A DNA stretch of 41,088 bases. Origin: UMGS1840 sp045661305. GTDB lineage: Bacteria > Bacillota > Clostridia > UMGS1840. The notes under the pieces were generated by a model. The model made no database searches and was not told where the DNA came from. It saw only the letters and a list, made by a program, of their open reading frames with translations. How positions within the stretch are numbered: position 1 is the first letter of the stretch; every line of letters starts with the position of its first letter. The translations under genes and the position numbers were made by a program. The stretch spans positions 1 through 41,088 of the forward strand of contig JAZRFJ010000015.1 in assembly GCA_045661305.1 (NCBI GenBank), read 5' to 3'. Shown here piece by piece: positions 1 through 8,614 of this stretch.

Positions 1-100
1 AAAGGAATTTATATCATATCGCAACAAAAGGAATTTGAGTTATATCGAATTTATGAAATAAATATATCGAACGAGCGTGAGCGAGTATATCGCCAAAAGC
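1..100. repeat. Short AT-rich repeat tract at window edge
   Basis: The decamer AAAGGAATTT occurs at 1-10 and again at 27-36, each followed by a variant of TATATC. The tract then contains several ATATCG words and an imperfect palindrome around 68-92 (CGAACGAGCG / GCGAGTATATCG). No open frame or promoter is evident. It looks like the end of a dispersed intergenic repeat, but the window cuts it off, so its extent is unknown. Confidence 0.35.
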
Positions 101-135
101 CATTCAAATTGTTCTATTTTTTCATATTATACAAT

Positions 136-164
136 AATAAAAAAGGGAGTCGCTTTAGACTCCC
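136..164 (-). terminator. Rho-independent terminator of the P-loop gene
   Basis: A 7-bp perfect stem (GGGAGTC / GACTCCC, 145-164) with a short loop is followed on the minus strand by a T-rich run. It lies 25 bases past the stop codon of the gene at 189-602. Confidence 0.8.
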
Positions 165-188
165 TCTTATTTTAACAAAAAAACTGTT

Positions 189-602
189 TTATTTTACAAT
201 ATATTTTTTTGTAAGTTCTGACGCTTCAGCTTCTTCACCGCTTAAAAGTAATGTAAAGCTTATATTGAAATCTTCTGAAAGTGATTCAAGATAAGGAATC
301 ACGCTATCAACTTCTGCAACAGATGATTTCATGATTGTTGATAAGCTGTCGATAAAGATATGTGTAACATCAAAGTTCATTGAGATAACACCACATAAAA
401 ATCCGTACATCATTTTAGGACTGTTAAGAACAAATTCTTTTGTATTAATCAATCTTACATCATGGGGTACGCTGTAATTATATCTGTCATCCTTAGCGAT
501 ACAAACAACATGACCGTGCTCCTGATTACTAGCCTCTTCTACCCATGAAATCAATGTTTTTGTCTTTCCTGTTCCTTTTGGTCCGATAAGAACTCTGATC
601 AT
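189..602 (-). CDS. Small P-loop ATP-binding protein of unknown role
   Basis: This is a 137-residue soluble protein. It opens with a Walker A motif (GPKGTGKT, residues 7-14) directly after the first beta strand. A later hydrophobic strand ending in Asp (THIFIDSLS, about residue 80) fits Walker B. No second domain, membrane segment or signal peptide is visible, so it is a single small NTPase fold, shorter than most AAA or GTPase proteins. It is monocistronic, with its own promoter (665-693) and terminator. I do not recognise a named family with certainty; such proteins are usually annotated as hypothetical ATP-binding proteins. Function is not inferred beyond nucleotide binding. Confidence 0.8.
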   Translation of the reverse strand: MIRVLIGPKGTGKTKTLISWVEEASNQEHGHVVCIAKDDRYNYSVPHDVRLINTKEFVLNSPKMMYGFLCGVISMNFDVTHIFIDSLSTIMKSSVAEVDSVIPYLESLSEDFNISFTLLLSGEEAEASELTKKYIVK

Positions 603-664
603 AATAAATTACCGCTATTCCGAGAAAATCTCCCGAAACCCTTTCTTGTTTATTGCTTTATTAC

Positions 665-693
665 ATTATAACATATATTAGAAAAAAAATCAA
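665..693 (-). promoter_or_regulatory. SigA-type promoter for the P-loop gene
   Basis: On the minus strand it reads TTGATT, 17 bases, TATAAT, ending about 60 bases upstream of the start codon at 602. Confidence 0.65.
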
Positions 694-735
694 TAGTTAT
701 TTTTAACATTTTAATATTTTATTTATATTACAAGT

Positions 736-2082
736 TTAGTTTTCTTCTATTCTCTTAAGAAGTATTTCTCTTAAATCTTCATATCCTTTTTTGCCCAAAA
801 GTGCAAACATATTTTTCTTATAAAATTCAACACCAGGCTGATCAAAAGGATTTACACCGAGCATATATCCTGAATAAGCACAAGCTTTCTCGAAGAAGTA
901 GAACAAGTATCCAAGATTATACTCATCTTTTTTATCTATATTGATAACGATATTAGGAACACCTCCGTCGAAGTGTGCCAAAATCGTTCCGAGTGCAGCT
1001 TTTTTATTAACATAATCAACTGTTTTCCCTGCTAAGAAATTAAGACCGTCAGCATTTACTTCATCTTCTGAAATAATAATATCAGAATTAGGATTTTTTA
1101 CGCTGATAACAGTTTCAAAATGATTTGCACTGCCTTCCTGAACAAACTGTCCTAAAGAATGGAGGTCGGTTGAAAAGTTAAGTGATGCAGGGAAAATACC
1201 TTTTTTATCTTTTCCTTCGCTTTCACCAAAAAGCTGTTTATACCATTCTGAAAGCATAGCAAGTGACGGCTCGTAAGAAACAAGTATTTCAGTTGATTTT
1301 CCTTTTTTAAGAAGAATGTTTCTTGCAGCTGCATATTTTAAACAAACATTTTCCTCAGCGTCTAATGATGAAAAATCTTCTCTTGCTTTTTGAGCACCCT
1401 CCATAAGCTTATCAATATCCGCACCGGCACAAGCAATAGGAAGAAGTCCCACAGCGGTTAAGACACTAAATCTTCCGCCTACATCATCGGGAACAACAAA
1501 TGTTTCATAACCCTCTTTTTTACTAAGTTCCAAAAGTGTACCTTTTTGTTTATCTGTTGTTACAAAAATTCTGTCCTTTGCACCTTCTTTTCCATATTTC
1601 TTTTCAATAATTTCCTTAAAAATTCTGAAAGCTAACGCAGGTTCAGTTGTTGTACCTGATTTTGAGATAACATTAATAGAGAAATCTTTATCTTCCATTA
1701 ATTTTATAAGGTCATTATGATATTCAGGACTTATTGAATTTCCTGCGAAGAAAATTTGTGGAAAATCGCTGTTTTTAAAATTATAAAGCGGACCATTTAA
1801 AAATTCAATCGCTGCTCTTACACCTAAGTATGAGCCTCCGATACCTATGGTAATAAGCGCATCTGAATGTGATTTAATTTTTTTAGCTGCTTTTTTTATT
1901 CTTTCAAATTCATCTTTATCATAATTAACAGGCAAATCCATCCATCCTAAAAAATCATTACCTGCTCCTTCTCTTTTTTCTAAGATATCTGCTGAAGCTT
2001 TTGTGAGGTGTGCCATTTTTGAAAATTCTTCCTCTGCAACAAAGCCTTTAAGTTTTGAAAAATCAACTGTCAATTTACTCAT
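736..2082 (-). CDS. pgi: Glucose-6-phosphate isomerase
   Basis: Cytosolic glycolytic and gluconeogenic enzyme interconverting glucose 6-phosphate and fructose 6-phosphate. The 448 residues match the usual length of the short Gram-positive form. Visible motifs are the sugar-phosphate-binding loops IGIGGSYLG (residues 79-87) and SKSGTTTEPALAF, the GGRFSVLTAVGLLP segment, and SLGQFVQEG towards the C-terminus. The start ATG follows a GGAACGAGGAC ribosome site. The gene lies 42 bases downstream of comEB with no terminator between them, so the two are probably co-transcribed. Nothing is unusual in the protein. Confidence 0.97.
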   Translation of the reverse strand: MSKLTVDFSKLKGFVAEEEFSKMAHLTKASADILEKREGAGNDFLGWMDLPVNYDKDEFERIKKAAKKIKSHSDALITIGIGGSYLGVRAAIEFLNGPLYNFKNSDFPQIFFAGNSISPEYHNDLIKLMEDKDFSINVISKSGTTTEPALAFRIFKEIIEKKYGKEGAKDRIFVTTDKQKGTLLELSKKEGYETFVVPDDVGGRFSVLTAVGLLPIACAGADIDKLMEGAQKAREDFSSLDAEENVCLKYAAARNILLKKGKSTEILVSYEPSLAMLSEWYKQLFGESEGKDKKGIFPASLNFSTDLHSLGQFVQEGSANHFETVISVKNPNSDIIISEDEVNADGLNFLAGKTVDYVNKKAALGTILAHFDGGVPNIVINIDKKDEYNLGYLFYFFEKACAYSGYMLGVNPFDQPGVEFYKKNMFALLGKKGYEDLREILLKRIEEN

Positions 2083-2124
2083 GTCCTCGTTCCTTTCAAG
2101 ATTTATATTATTATGTTTTATATA

Positions 2125-2610
2125 TTAATATGATGAACTTCCTAAAGTATCATCATTATATACCCAATCTCTTACCTGAATTATTGAAAAATCATCTTTT
2201 GTGTTTCTTACTACAACATATTCTATTCCTGCATTTATAATAAGCCTTTTGCACATTGAGCATGAATTTGTATTTTTAACATATTCTCCCGTATCAGCTT
2301 CTTTTCCAACTAAATATAATGTTGCTCCCATCATATCAGACCTCTTTGCACTTATAATGCAATTTGCTTCTGCGTGAACACTTCTGCATAATTCATAACG
2401 CTCGCCTCTGGGTACATTGAGTTTCTGTCTTACACACTCACCTATTTCATTACAGTTTTTTCTGCCTCTTGGAGCACCAGTATAACCTGTTGAAATTATT
2501 TCATCGTTTTTAACAATAATAGCACCGAAATTTCTTCTTAAACAAGTGCCTCTTGTCACAACGGATTCTGCAATATCAAGATAGTAGTTTTGTTTATCTC
2601 TTCTTTCCAT
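2125..2610 (-). CDS. comEB: dCMP deaminase family protein (ComEB-like)
   Basis: A 161-residue cytidine/deoxycytidylate deaminase, expected to convert dCMP to dUMP for dTTP synthesis. The zinc site is complete: HAE at residues 79-81 supplies the ligand His and catalytic Glu, and SCSMC at 116-120 supplies the two Cys ligands. A CX-rich loop (NCNEIGEC, about 52-59) is typical of the ComE operon protein 2 group. The ATG is followed by MERRDKQNYY, as in that group. No other comE genes are nearby, so a competence role is not supported here. It has its own promoter at 2670-2698 and probably reads into pgi. Confidence 0.93.
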   Translation of the reverse strand: MERRDKQNYYLDIAESVVTRGTCLRRNFGAIIVKNDEIISTGYTGAPRGRKNCNEIGECVRQKLNVPRGERYELCRSVHAEANCIISAKRSDMMGATLYLVGKEADTGEYVKNTNSCSMCKRLIINAGIEYVVVRNTKDDFSIIQVRDWVYNDDTLGSSSY

Positions 2611-2669
2611 TATTTTTCCCTCTCGAATTTTTTAAAGGATAAATTTATAATTTAAAATTATTTTAATTT

Positions 2670-2698
2670 ATTATAACATACTTTAAAAGCTTTTTCAA
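2670..2698 (-). promoter_or_regulatory. SigA-type promoter for comEB-pgi
   Basis: Minus strand TTGAAA, 17 bases, TATAAT, about 60 bases before the comEB start. Confidence 0.7.
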
Positions 2699-2734
2699 GT
2701 TATTTTATTATTATTTATACAATTTTTGCGGAAC

Positions 2735-2809
2735 AAATAAGAACCTCACGAAATATTTACGCAATTAAAATTGCGAGTATTTCGGAGAACCTTGTTGTAT
2801 TCACAATAA
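2735..2809. repeat. 64-bp palindromic repeat element, copy 1
   Basis: The 64-base core (2741-2804) begins GAACCTCACG and ends TTGTATTCAC. Its centre folds on itself, with CGCAATT pairing AATTGCG and CGAAATA pairing TATTTCG. The second copy, at 32440-32503, has the same length and differs at one base by my reading. Both copies are flanked on each side by AATAA, which may be a target duplication or part of the element. It lies between comEB and the HU gene. Confidence 0.85.
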
Positions 2810-2814
2810 AACAA

Positions 2815-2838
2815 AAAACGACCGTAAAAGGTCGTTTT
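2815..2838 (-). terminator. Terminator of the HU gene
   Basis: Perfect 9-bp stem AAAACGACC / GGTCGTTTT with a 6-base loop, followed on the minus strand by a T run. It starts 9 bases after the HU stop codon. Confidence 0.85.
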
Positions 2839-2847
2839 CCATTTTTA

Positions 2848-3123
2848 TTATTTATTTACTGCATTTTTGAGTGCCTGTCCAGCTTTGAATGCAGGTGCTT
2901 TTGAAGCAGCAATTTTGATCTTCTCACCTGTCTGTGGGTTCTGACCAACTCTAGCAGCTCTATCTCTAACTTCAAATGTACCAAAGCCGATGAGAGAAAC
3001 TTTATCTCCTTTTTTCAACGCTCCTGTAATACTTTCTATCATAGCATCAAGAGCAGCACCAGAAGCTGTTTTACTTAATCCAGCTTTTTCTGCGATTGCA
3101 GCGATTAATTCTGTTTTATTCAC
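2848..3123 (-). CDS. hup: DNA-binding protein HU
   Basis: A 91-residue histone-like nucleoid protein that bends and compacts DNA as a dimer. The sequence is canonical: N-terminal NKTELIAAIAEKAGLSK helix, GFGTFEVRDRAAR, the QNPQTGEKI arm with its intercalating proline, and the C-terminal FKAGQALKNAVN. I place the start at the GTG at 3123, not the TTG two codons earlier. The GTG sits 8 bases after AAAGGGGG and gives the standard HU N-terminus, while the TTG is too close to the ribosome site. It is monocistronic with its own promoter and terminator. Confidence 0.96.
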   Translation of the reverse strand: MNKTELIAAIAEKAGLSKTASGAALDAMIESITGALKKGDKVSLIGFGTFEVRDRAARVGQNPQTGEKIKIAASKAPAFKAGQALKNAVNK

Positions 3124-3158
3124 TAACAACGCCCCCTTTCGATTAATTTTATATTTTC

Positions 3159-3187
3159 ATTCTACCACAGATATACATAAATTTCAA
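3159..3187 (-). promoter_or_regulatory. SigA-type promoter for the HU gene
   Basis: Minus strand TTGAAA, 17 bases, TAGAAT, about 35 bases upstream of the HU start. Confidence 0.65.
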
Positions 3188-3270
3188 GCTTTTTTTTTAC
3201 TTTTTAGAAATATTAGCAAAATTATATAGTATTTTCTTGTTTTTTTGTACAAAAATTACAATTTTTCCCC

Positions 3271-4962
3271 TTATTCTCCCTTGTTTTCTAAGTCTTCTGC
3301 CTCTTTTTGCTCTAAACGCTCAACTGCTTTTTCAATACCTACTGCAATCTGCTCTCCCATTTGCCTTATATAGTCTTTGTCTGTAAGCTTTACAAAGTCA
3401 TCTTTATTGCTCATAAAAAGACATTCTACAAGACAGCTTGGCATGTTTGTTTTAGCAAGAACATATATTTTCGCATTTTCCATAAGCTCTCTGTCCTGAC
3501 TTTTTGTTGCAGAAACGATATATGGCTGAATAGATGCAGCAAGCTCCTTGTCTGTCATAATTCTTCCCTCTTTTGGCTTATCATACGCATACATCGTAAG
3601 AGTTCCCTTAGCACTAGGATTTTCAAAAGAGTTATTGTGAACTGAAATAAACAAATCTGCATTAGAACTGTTTGCTATTTCTGCTCTCTTAACCAGTGAA
3701 ACTGTTGAATCATCAGTTCTTGTCGCAATGACATTATAACCATCTTTAAGAAGCTTTTCATAAGCATACATCGCTATCTCAAGGTTAACATCTTTTTCAT
3801 ACAGAATAACCTTCCCATCTTTCTCAACAACACTTCCAGGCTCTTCACCGCCGTGACCAGGGTCAATAACAATAAGCTTTTTGCTTTTATTCTCATTTTC
3901 GCTTGTCTGTACTTCTCTTTTTTTAACAGTTACTATGTATTCTTTGTCAGATGATTTTATATCACAAATACTCAAAGATGCCGTTCCTGCTATGTAAAAA
4001 ATAATTCTTGTTGTTTCTTTTTGTTCATCAAAAACAACCTTTTCGACAAGCTCTCCCGAATATTCAAAGTCTTTCACATCAATTTGGGCTTTTTCAAATT
4101 CAACAAAATATCTTGTAGGATTTGAAAGCTTATAGGTATCATATTGCAAAGTTCTGTCAGCTTTTATATTAAATGAAATACCATCTTTCACCTTAACTGC
4201 TTTAATTGAATTTATATTAGGTGTTTTAGGGTCATCACCTATACTTATCGTAAAAAATCCGTCTTTATATTTATAGGCTACACTTGTCTCTTTTTTTGCG
4301 TCAATAACAAGTCTTACACTGTAAGGCTCAGTAGAATACTGTGAATATCTGATTTTTTCAATTATATCCGAATTAACCTCTGTAGCACCCTGAGGGACAT
4401 CCAAAATAGCATTTTTGATGTCAAGTACATACCTCAGTGGCTCTGTAAGCACCATTTTTTCAACATCATTGATTTCGCTGTCAGCCTCTAATTTTATAAG
4501 AAAAGCATCATCCTCTCGGTCAGTATACATATTAGTTATCATTATTCCCTTTTCGGAAATATGAACACTCTTTGTTTCACCATCCCAAGTAACTTTATAT
4601 CCAAAATTTTCGGATATAAATCGTATAGGAACAAATGTTCTGTCGCTTACTATCTTTGCATTTGTATCCATTTTAATGGTCATTCCGTCAACCATAGCAA
4701 TACTGCTTCCGATAGTAAGAATGATTTTTTTGTCGGAATTTGTAATAGTTACAGTTTGTTTCTTTCCATTCCACTCTGTTTTATATCCCATCTGATTTAA
4801 AAGAACGACAGGTATAAGTGTACGGGAATTTTCAATAAATGCTTCAACATCACAGGTTATGTGCTTCTTATTATAGTATATTTTGATTGAATCTGAACAA
4901 TATGCCGAAGTTAATGAAAACACAATTACAAAAACAAAGAAAAGACATATAATTTTTTTCAA
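3271..4962 (-). CDS. Secreted N-acetylmuramoyl-L-alanine amidase with AMIN-type wall-binding region
   Basis: Exported cell-wall hydrolase of about 563 residues. A signal peptide (KKIICLFFVFVIVFSLTSAYCS) is followed by a copper-amine-oxidase-like N-terminal domain (about 25-135, with two repeats of the V-x-Y-K-x-x-W-G pattern). Then come AMIN-like beta domains (about 140-345), a short Lys/Asn-rich linker, and an Amidase_3 zinc domain. The catalytic set is visible: DPGHGG, the Glu in EKDVNLEIA, the SVHNNS His, and the Glu in LVECLFMSN. The TTG at 4962 is preferred because it lies 6 bases after GAGGTG; the upstream GTG and ATG overlap that ribosome site. It is the last gene of the ruvC-ruvAB run, 32 bases after ruvB. 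It could act in general wall turnover or in sporulation; the sequence does not decide. Confidence 0.92.
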   Translation of the reverse strand: MKKIICLFFVFVIVFSLTSAYCSDSIKIYYNKKHITCDVEAFIENSRTLIPVVLLNQMGYKTEWNGKKQTVTITNSDKKIILTIGSSIAMVDGMTIKMDTNAKIVSDRTFVPIRFISENFGYKVTWDGETKSVHISEKGIMITNMYTDREDDAFLIKLEADSEINDVEKMVLTEPLRYVLDIKNAILDVPQGATEVNSDIIEKIRYSQYSTEPYSVRLVIDAKKETSVAYKYKDGFFTISIGDDPKTPNINSIKAVKVKDGISFNIKADRTLQYDTYKLSNPTRYFVEFEKAQIDVKDFEYSGELVEKVVFDEQKETTRIIFYIAGTASLSICDIKSSDKEYIVTVKKREVQTSENENKSKKLIVIDPGHGGEEPGSVVEKDGKVILYEKDVNLEIAMYAYEKLLKDGYNVIATRTDDSTVSLVKRAEIANSSNADLFISVHNNSFENPSAKGTLTMYAYDKPKEGRIMTDKELAASIQPYIVSATKSQDRELMENAKIYVLAKTNMPSCLVECLFMSNKDDFVKLTDKDYIRQMGEQIAVGIEKAVERLEQKEAEDLENKGE

Positions 4963-4994
4963 ACACATCACCTCTTTTTAAAAAAATAAAAAAT

Positions 4995-6032
4995 TTACTT
5001 AATATCACTTAATGAGATCTGCTCTGAAGAAGTTTCGGAAGTATATGGTATCCCAAAATATTCATAGCAGAGCTTTGTTACGCACCTTCCCCTTGGAGTA
5101 CGCTGAACAAAACCAAGCTGCATAAGATAAGGCTCATATACATCTTCTATTGTATTTGAATCCTCTCCTGTTGTTGCCGCCAAGGTTTCAAGACCTACAG
5201 GACCGCCTGAAAAAACCTCTATAATTGTTTTAATCATAGCCTTATCAGTTTTATCAAGTCCTATTTTATCAATTTCAAGCATCGAAAGTGCTTCGTCAGC
5301 AGATTTTTTGTTTATTATTCCATTAGACAACACCTGTGCATAATCACGCACTCTTTTTAAAAGTCTGTTTGCAATACGGGGTGTTCCTCTTGAGCGTTTC
5401 GCAATTTCCATAGCACCGTCATCTTCTATAACAACACCTAAGATTTTTGCAGACCTTTTTATTATTTCAAAAAGATGGTCAGGTGTATAAAGTTCAAGTC
5501 TTTGAAGTACACCAAATCTGTCACGAAGCGGTGCTGTAAGACTTCCTGCCTTTGTTGTTGCACCAATAAGAGTAAAATGGGGTAAATCAAGCCTTATACT
5601 TCTTGCAGCAGGACCTTTTCCTATTATAATGTCGAGTGCAAAATCCTCCATTGCAGGATATAAAATTTCTTCCACACTCTTTGACAAACGGTGAATTTCA
5701 TCAATAAAAAGTACATCATGTTCACCTAAGTTTGTAAGTATAGCTGCCAAATCACCGGGTTTTTCAATAGCAGGTCCAGATGTTATACGCAAATTTACAT
5801 TAAGCTCATTTGCAATTATATTAGCTAAAGTTGTCTTTCCAAGTCCGGGAGGTCCATATAAAAGAGTATGGTCCAAGCTGTCCCCTCTTTTTTTTGCAGC
5901 CTCGATAAATATTTTTAAATTTTCTTTTACCTTTGTTTGCCCGATATACTCGTTTAAATATTTCGGTCGTAAGCTAAGCTCATTTTCATCTCCTAAAGTT
6001 TCGGGCGAAACTATTCTGTTTTCTTCCATCAT
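4995..6032 (-). CDS. ruvB: Holliday junction branch migration ATPase RuvB
   Basis: The 345-residue hexameric AAA+ motor that, with RuvA, drives Holliday-junction branch migration in recombinational repair. Visible motifs are Walker A (YGPPGLGKTTLAN), Walker B (VLFIDEIHRL), sensor 1 (LIGATTKAG), the arginine finger region (LRDRFGV) and the C-terminal winged helix with TPRGR. Length is normal. It follows ruvA by 21 bases in the same operon and precedes the amidase gene by 32 bases. Confidence 0.98.
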   Translation of the reverse strand: MMEENRIVSPETLGDENELSLRPKYLNEYIGQTKVKENLKIFIEAAKKRGDSLDHTLLYGPPGLGKTTLANIIANELNVNLRITSGPAIEKPGDLAAILTNLGEHDVLFIDEIHRLSKSVEEILYPAMEDFALDIIIGKGPAARSIRLDLPHFTLIGATTKAGSLTAPLRDRFGVLQRLELYTPDHLFEIIKRSAKILGVVIEDDGAMEIAKRSRGTPRIANRLLKRVRDYAQVLSNGIINKKSADEALSMLEIDKIGLDKTDKAMIKTIIEVFSGGPVGLETLAATTGEDSNTIEDVYEPYLMQLGFVQRTPRGRCVTKLCYEYFGIPYTSETSSEQISLSDIK

Positions 6033-6053
6033 AATACATAATCACCTTTTTAA

Positions 6054-6659
6054 TTACTGTATTGAACTAACGCGTTTTAATGCTTTTTTTATAATATCTT
6101 CCAAAGAATCAGATTCATCTGCCGAACTTAAAACTGCTCTCTTTGCCTCTATTGAGCTGTATCCTAAAACCATAAGTGCGTTTATTGCCTCGGAAATAAT
6201 ATTATTATCCTGTGTATAAGAGATATTTTTTCCGCTTTCTTCCACAACATCAGAAAGCTCAACGCCTTTTAGCTTGTCCTTTAATTCAACAATTATTTTT
6301 TCAGCAAGCTTTTTGCCGACACCGTGTGCCCTTGTGATTGCCTTTGCATCCTGGGTTATAACACTCATTGCAAATTCTGCGGGTGAAAGAACAGAAAGAA
6401 TTGAAAGTGCCATTTTAGGACCAACTCCCGAAACCGCAATAAGCATTTTGAAGGTATTAAGTTCTTCTTCAGTAATAAACCCAAAAAGCTGCATCAAATC
6501 TTCCTTGACATTAAGATATGTATATAGCGTAACTTCTTCATTGTTTGTTATTTTAGACATCGTGGTATTAGAGGTATATATCCTATAACCTACCCCGCCT
6601 GCATATATTACTGCAAAATTTTCTTTTAATACTGCTTTACCAGTGATACTGTAATACAT
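6054..6659 (-). CDS. ruvA: Holliday junction DNA-binding protein RuvA
   Basis: A 201-residue junction-binding subunit that targets RuvB. Domain I (MYYSITGKAVLKEN, with GVGYRIY), the two helix-hairpin-helix motifs (SGVGPKMALSIL and HGVGKKLAEKIIVELKDKL) and the C-terminal UBA-like domain (EAINALMVLGYSSIEAKRAV) are all present. The frame is open for 20 codons further upstream. However, those codons cover the promoter at 6691-6719, and GAGGAAAAATTT lies directly before the ATG at 6659, so that ATG is the start. It is transcribed with ruvB. Confidence 0.97.
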   Translation of the reverse strand: MYYSITGKAVLKENFAVIYAGGVGYRIYTSNTTMSKITNNEEVTLYTYLNVKEDLMQLFGFITEEELNTFKMLIAVSGVGPKMALSILSVLSPAEFAMSVITQDAKAITRAHGVGKKLAEKIIVELKDKLKGVELSDVVEESGKNISYTQDNNIISEAINALMVLGYSSIEAKRAVLSSADESDSLEDIIKKALKRVSSIQ

Positions 6660-6690
6660 AAATTTTTCCTCATTTATTGTTATATATAGT

Positions 6691-6719
6691 AGTATAACAT
6701 AAAAATATGTACATTTCAA
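6691..6719 (-). promoter_or_regulatory. SigA-type promoter for ruvAB
   Basis: Minus strand TTGAAA, 17 bases, TATACT, in the 92-base gap between ruvC and ruvA. It gives ruvAB a transcript independent of ruvC. I see no SOS/LexA box there, but did not search exhaustively. Confidence 0.65.
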
Positions 6720-6751
6720 GAACAGAAATATTACATTTTTGTTAAGTTTTT

Positions 6752-7249
6752 CTATTTTATTTTTTCCATAATCGAATTGTAACCGCTGTTATTTGTGTGG
6801 CATATCGCAACGGCTAACGCATCGGCAACATCATCGGGCTTTGGAATTTCTTTTAAGTTAAGTATTGTTTTTGTCATCTGCTGTACTTGTCTTTTTTCTG
6901 CCTTACCGTAGCCTACAACTGCTTGCTTAACTTGAAGGGGTGTATATTCATACACTTTTATGTGCATAATCTCGCAACACAAAAGGATTACACCTCTGGC
7001 TTGTGCAACAGCAATAGCTGTTGTTGTATTAGTATTAAAAAAAAGCTTTTCAATAGCCACAACATCAGGTTTTGTCTGCGTTAGCCAATAATTCATTTCG
7101 TTATAAATAGTATGTAATCTCTCGCTCATTTCCTGAGTTGGAAAGGTTTCAATTTTGCCTTGTGAAATTACTGTATATTTATTCCCTGTATATTCAATAA
7201 CACCCATTCCGACAAGTGCATAGCCGGGGTCAATGCCTAATATTCTCAT
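6752..7249 (-). CDS. ruvC: Holliday junction resolvase RuvC
   Basis: The 165-residue endonuclease that cuts Holliday junctions symmetrically after RuvAB migration. The RNase H-like acidic site is complete: D7 in GIDPG, E67 in VAIEKLFF, and the Asp residues of PKPDDVADALA near 139-143. AAAAGGAGATAGTATATAG precedes the ATG. It is divergent from argG and upstream of ruvA. Confidence 0.97.
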   Translation of the reverse strand: MRILGIDPGYALVGMGVIEYTGNKYTVISQGKIETFPTQEMSERLHTIYNEMNYWLTQTKPDVVAIEKLFFNTNTTTAIAVAQARGVILLCCEIMHIKVYEYTPLQVKQAVVGYGKAEKRQVQQMTKTILNLKEIPKPDDVADALAVAICHTNNSGYNSIMEKIK

Positions 7250-7308
7250 CTATATACTATCTCCTTTTAGTAGATTTTCACAAAAATATTTTTTTTATCA
7301 AAAAACTA

Positions 7309-7337
7309 TTGCATAATTATAAATAGTGTTGTATAAT
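7309..7337 (+). promoter_or_regulatory. SigA-type promoter for argG
   Basis: TTGCAT, 17 bases, TATAAT, about 55 bases before the argG start. No obvious ARG-box palindrome was recognised around it. Confidence 0.7.
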
Positions 7338-7345
7338 TAACTCAA
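7316..7345 (-). promoter_or_regulatory. Probable ruvC promoter
   Basis: Minus strand TTGAGT, 18 bases, TATAAT. It overlaps the argG promoter on the other strand, so the two divergent promoters may compete for polymerase. Confidence 0.5.
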
Positions 7346-7392
7346 TAAATTTATTTAATCTTATTATAACACATGTTAAGGAGAAATGCAAG

Positions 7393-8598
7393 ATGAAAGA
7401 AAAAGTTGTTTTAGCATATTCAGGAGGACTTGATACTTCTATCATAATTCCGTGGTTAAAAGAAAATTATGATTACGATGTAATCGCTGTTTGCGGTGAT
7501 GTTGGTCAGGGTAAAGAAACTGACGGTCTTGTTGAAAAAGCTATAAAAACAGGAGCTTCAAAATGCTATATAGAAGATTTGAGAGAGGATTATGTTAAAA
7601 ACTACATATATCCGACTGTTAAAGCAGGTGCTGTTTACGAAGGTAAATATTTACTCGGAACATCACACGCAAGACCATGTATTGCAAAAAGACTTGTTGA
7701 AATTGCGAAACAAGAAGGTGCAGTTGCAATTTGTCACGGTGCAACAGGTAAAGGAAACGACCAGGTTCGTTTCGAGCTTACAATAAAAGCACTTGCACCT
7801 GAAATGAAAATAATTGCTCCTTGGAGAATTTGGGATATTAAATCCCGTGAACAGGAAGTTGAATATGCAGAGGCAAGAAATATTCCTATCCCTGTTGCAA
7901 AAGAAGACAATTACAGTATGGACAGAAATATCTGGCATCTTTCACACGAGGGTATGGATTTGGAAGACCCGTGGAATGAGCCAAAATATGATTCACTTTT
8001 AAAGCTTATGAACTCACCTTTCAACGCTCCTGATGAACCGGAATATGTTGAAATTGAATTTGAAAAAGGTGAAGCGGTAGCTGTAAACGGCGAAAAAATG
8101 TCTCCGCTTAAAGTTGTTGAAACATTAAACGCACTCGGTGCAAAACATGGTGTTGGTATTGATGATATCGTTGAAAACCGTCTTGTTGGTATGAAATCAA
8201 GAGGTGTTTATGAAACACCGGGCGGAACTATTCTTTACTATGCACACAGAGAGCTTGAATACTTATGTTTAGATAAGCTTACAATGCACTATAAAGAACA
8301 GGTTGCTGTAAGATATGCTGAACTCGTTTATGACGGACTTTGGTTCTCACCTCTTAGAGAAGCTTTGGCAGCATTTGTTGATGAAACACAGAAAAATGTT
8401 ACAGGTACAGTTAAATTAAAGCTTTACAAAGGAAACTGCATGTCAGCAGGTGCAAAATCTTCACATTCTTTATATATTGAAGAATATGCAACATTTGAAG
8501 AAGACGAAGTTTATAACCAGAAAGACGCTGAAGGCTTTATCAACTTATTCGGACTTCAGACAAAAATGAAGGCTATTGTTGACGCTAAAAATAAGTAA
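7393..8598 (+). CDS. argG: Argininosuccinate synthase
   Basis: The 401-residue cytosolic enzyme that condenses citrulline and aspartate with ATP to argininosuccinate, the penultimate step of arginine synthesis. The N-terminal PP-loop ATP site LAYSGGLDTS is at residues 8-17. The characteristic ARPCIAKR, GKGNDQVRFE and SPLREAL segments follow. Length is standard. AAGGAGAAATGCAAG precedes the ATG. argH, the next enzyme of the pathway, is 500 bases downstream on the same strand but has its own promoter, and a terminator closes argG. Confidence 0.98.
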   Translation: MKEKVVLAYSGGLDTSIIIPWLKENYDYDVIAVCGDVGQGKETDGLVEKAIKTGASKCYIEDLREDYVKNYIYPTVKAGAVYEGKYLLGTSHARPCIAKRLVEIAKQEGAVAICHGATGKGNDQVRFELTIKALAPEMKIIAPWRIWDIKSREQEVEYAEARNIPIPVAKEDNYSMDRNIWHLSHEGMDLEDPWNEPKYDSLLKLMNSPFNAPDEPEYVEIEFEKGEAVAVNGEKMSPLKVVETLNALGAKHGVGIDDIVENRLVGMKSRGVYETPGGTILYYAHRELEYLCLDKLTMHYKEQVAVRYAELVYDGLWFSPLREALAAFVDETQKNVTGTVKLKLYKGNCMSAGAKSSHSLYIEEYATFEEDEVYNQKDAEGFINLFGLQTKMKAIVDAKNK

Positions 8599-8614
8599 TA
8601 ATTAAGTACATACT

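Noticed and set aside
7250..7392. Arginine-responsive T-box or ARG-box leader before argG
   Set aside because: The leader is only about 50 bases, with no T-box bulge sequence or terminator, and no clear operator palindrome.
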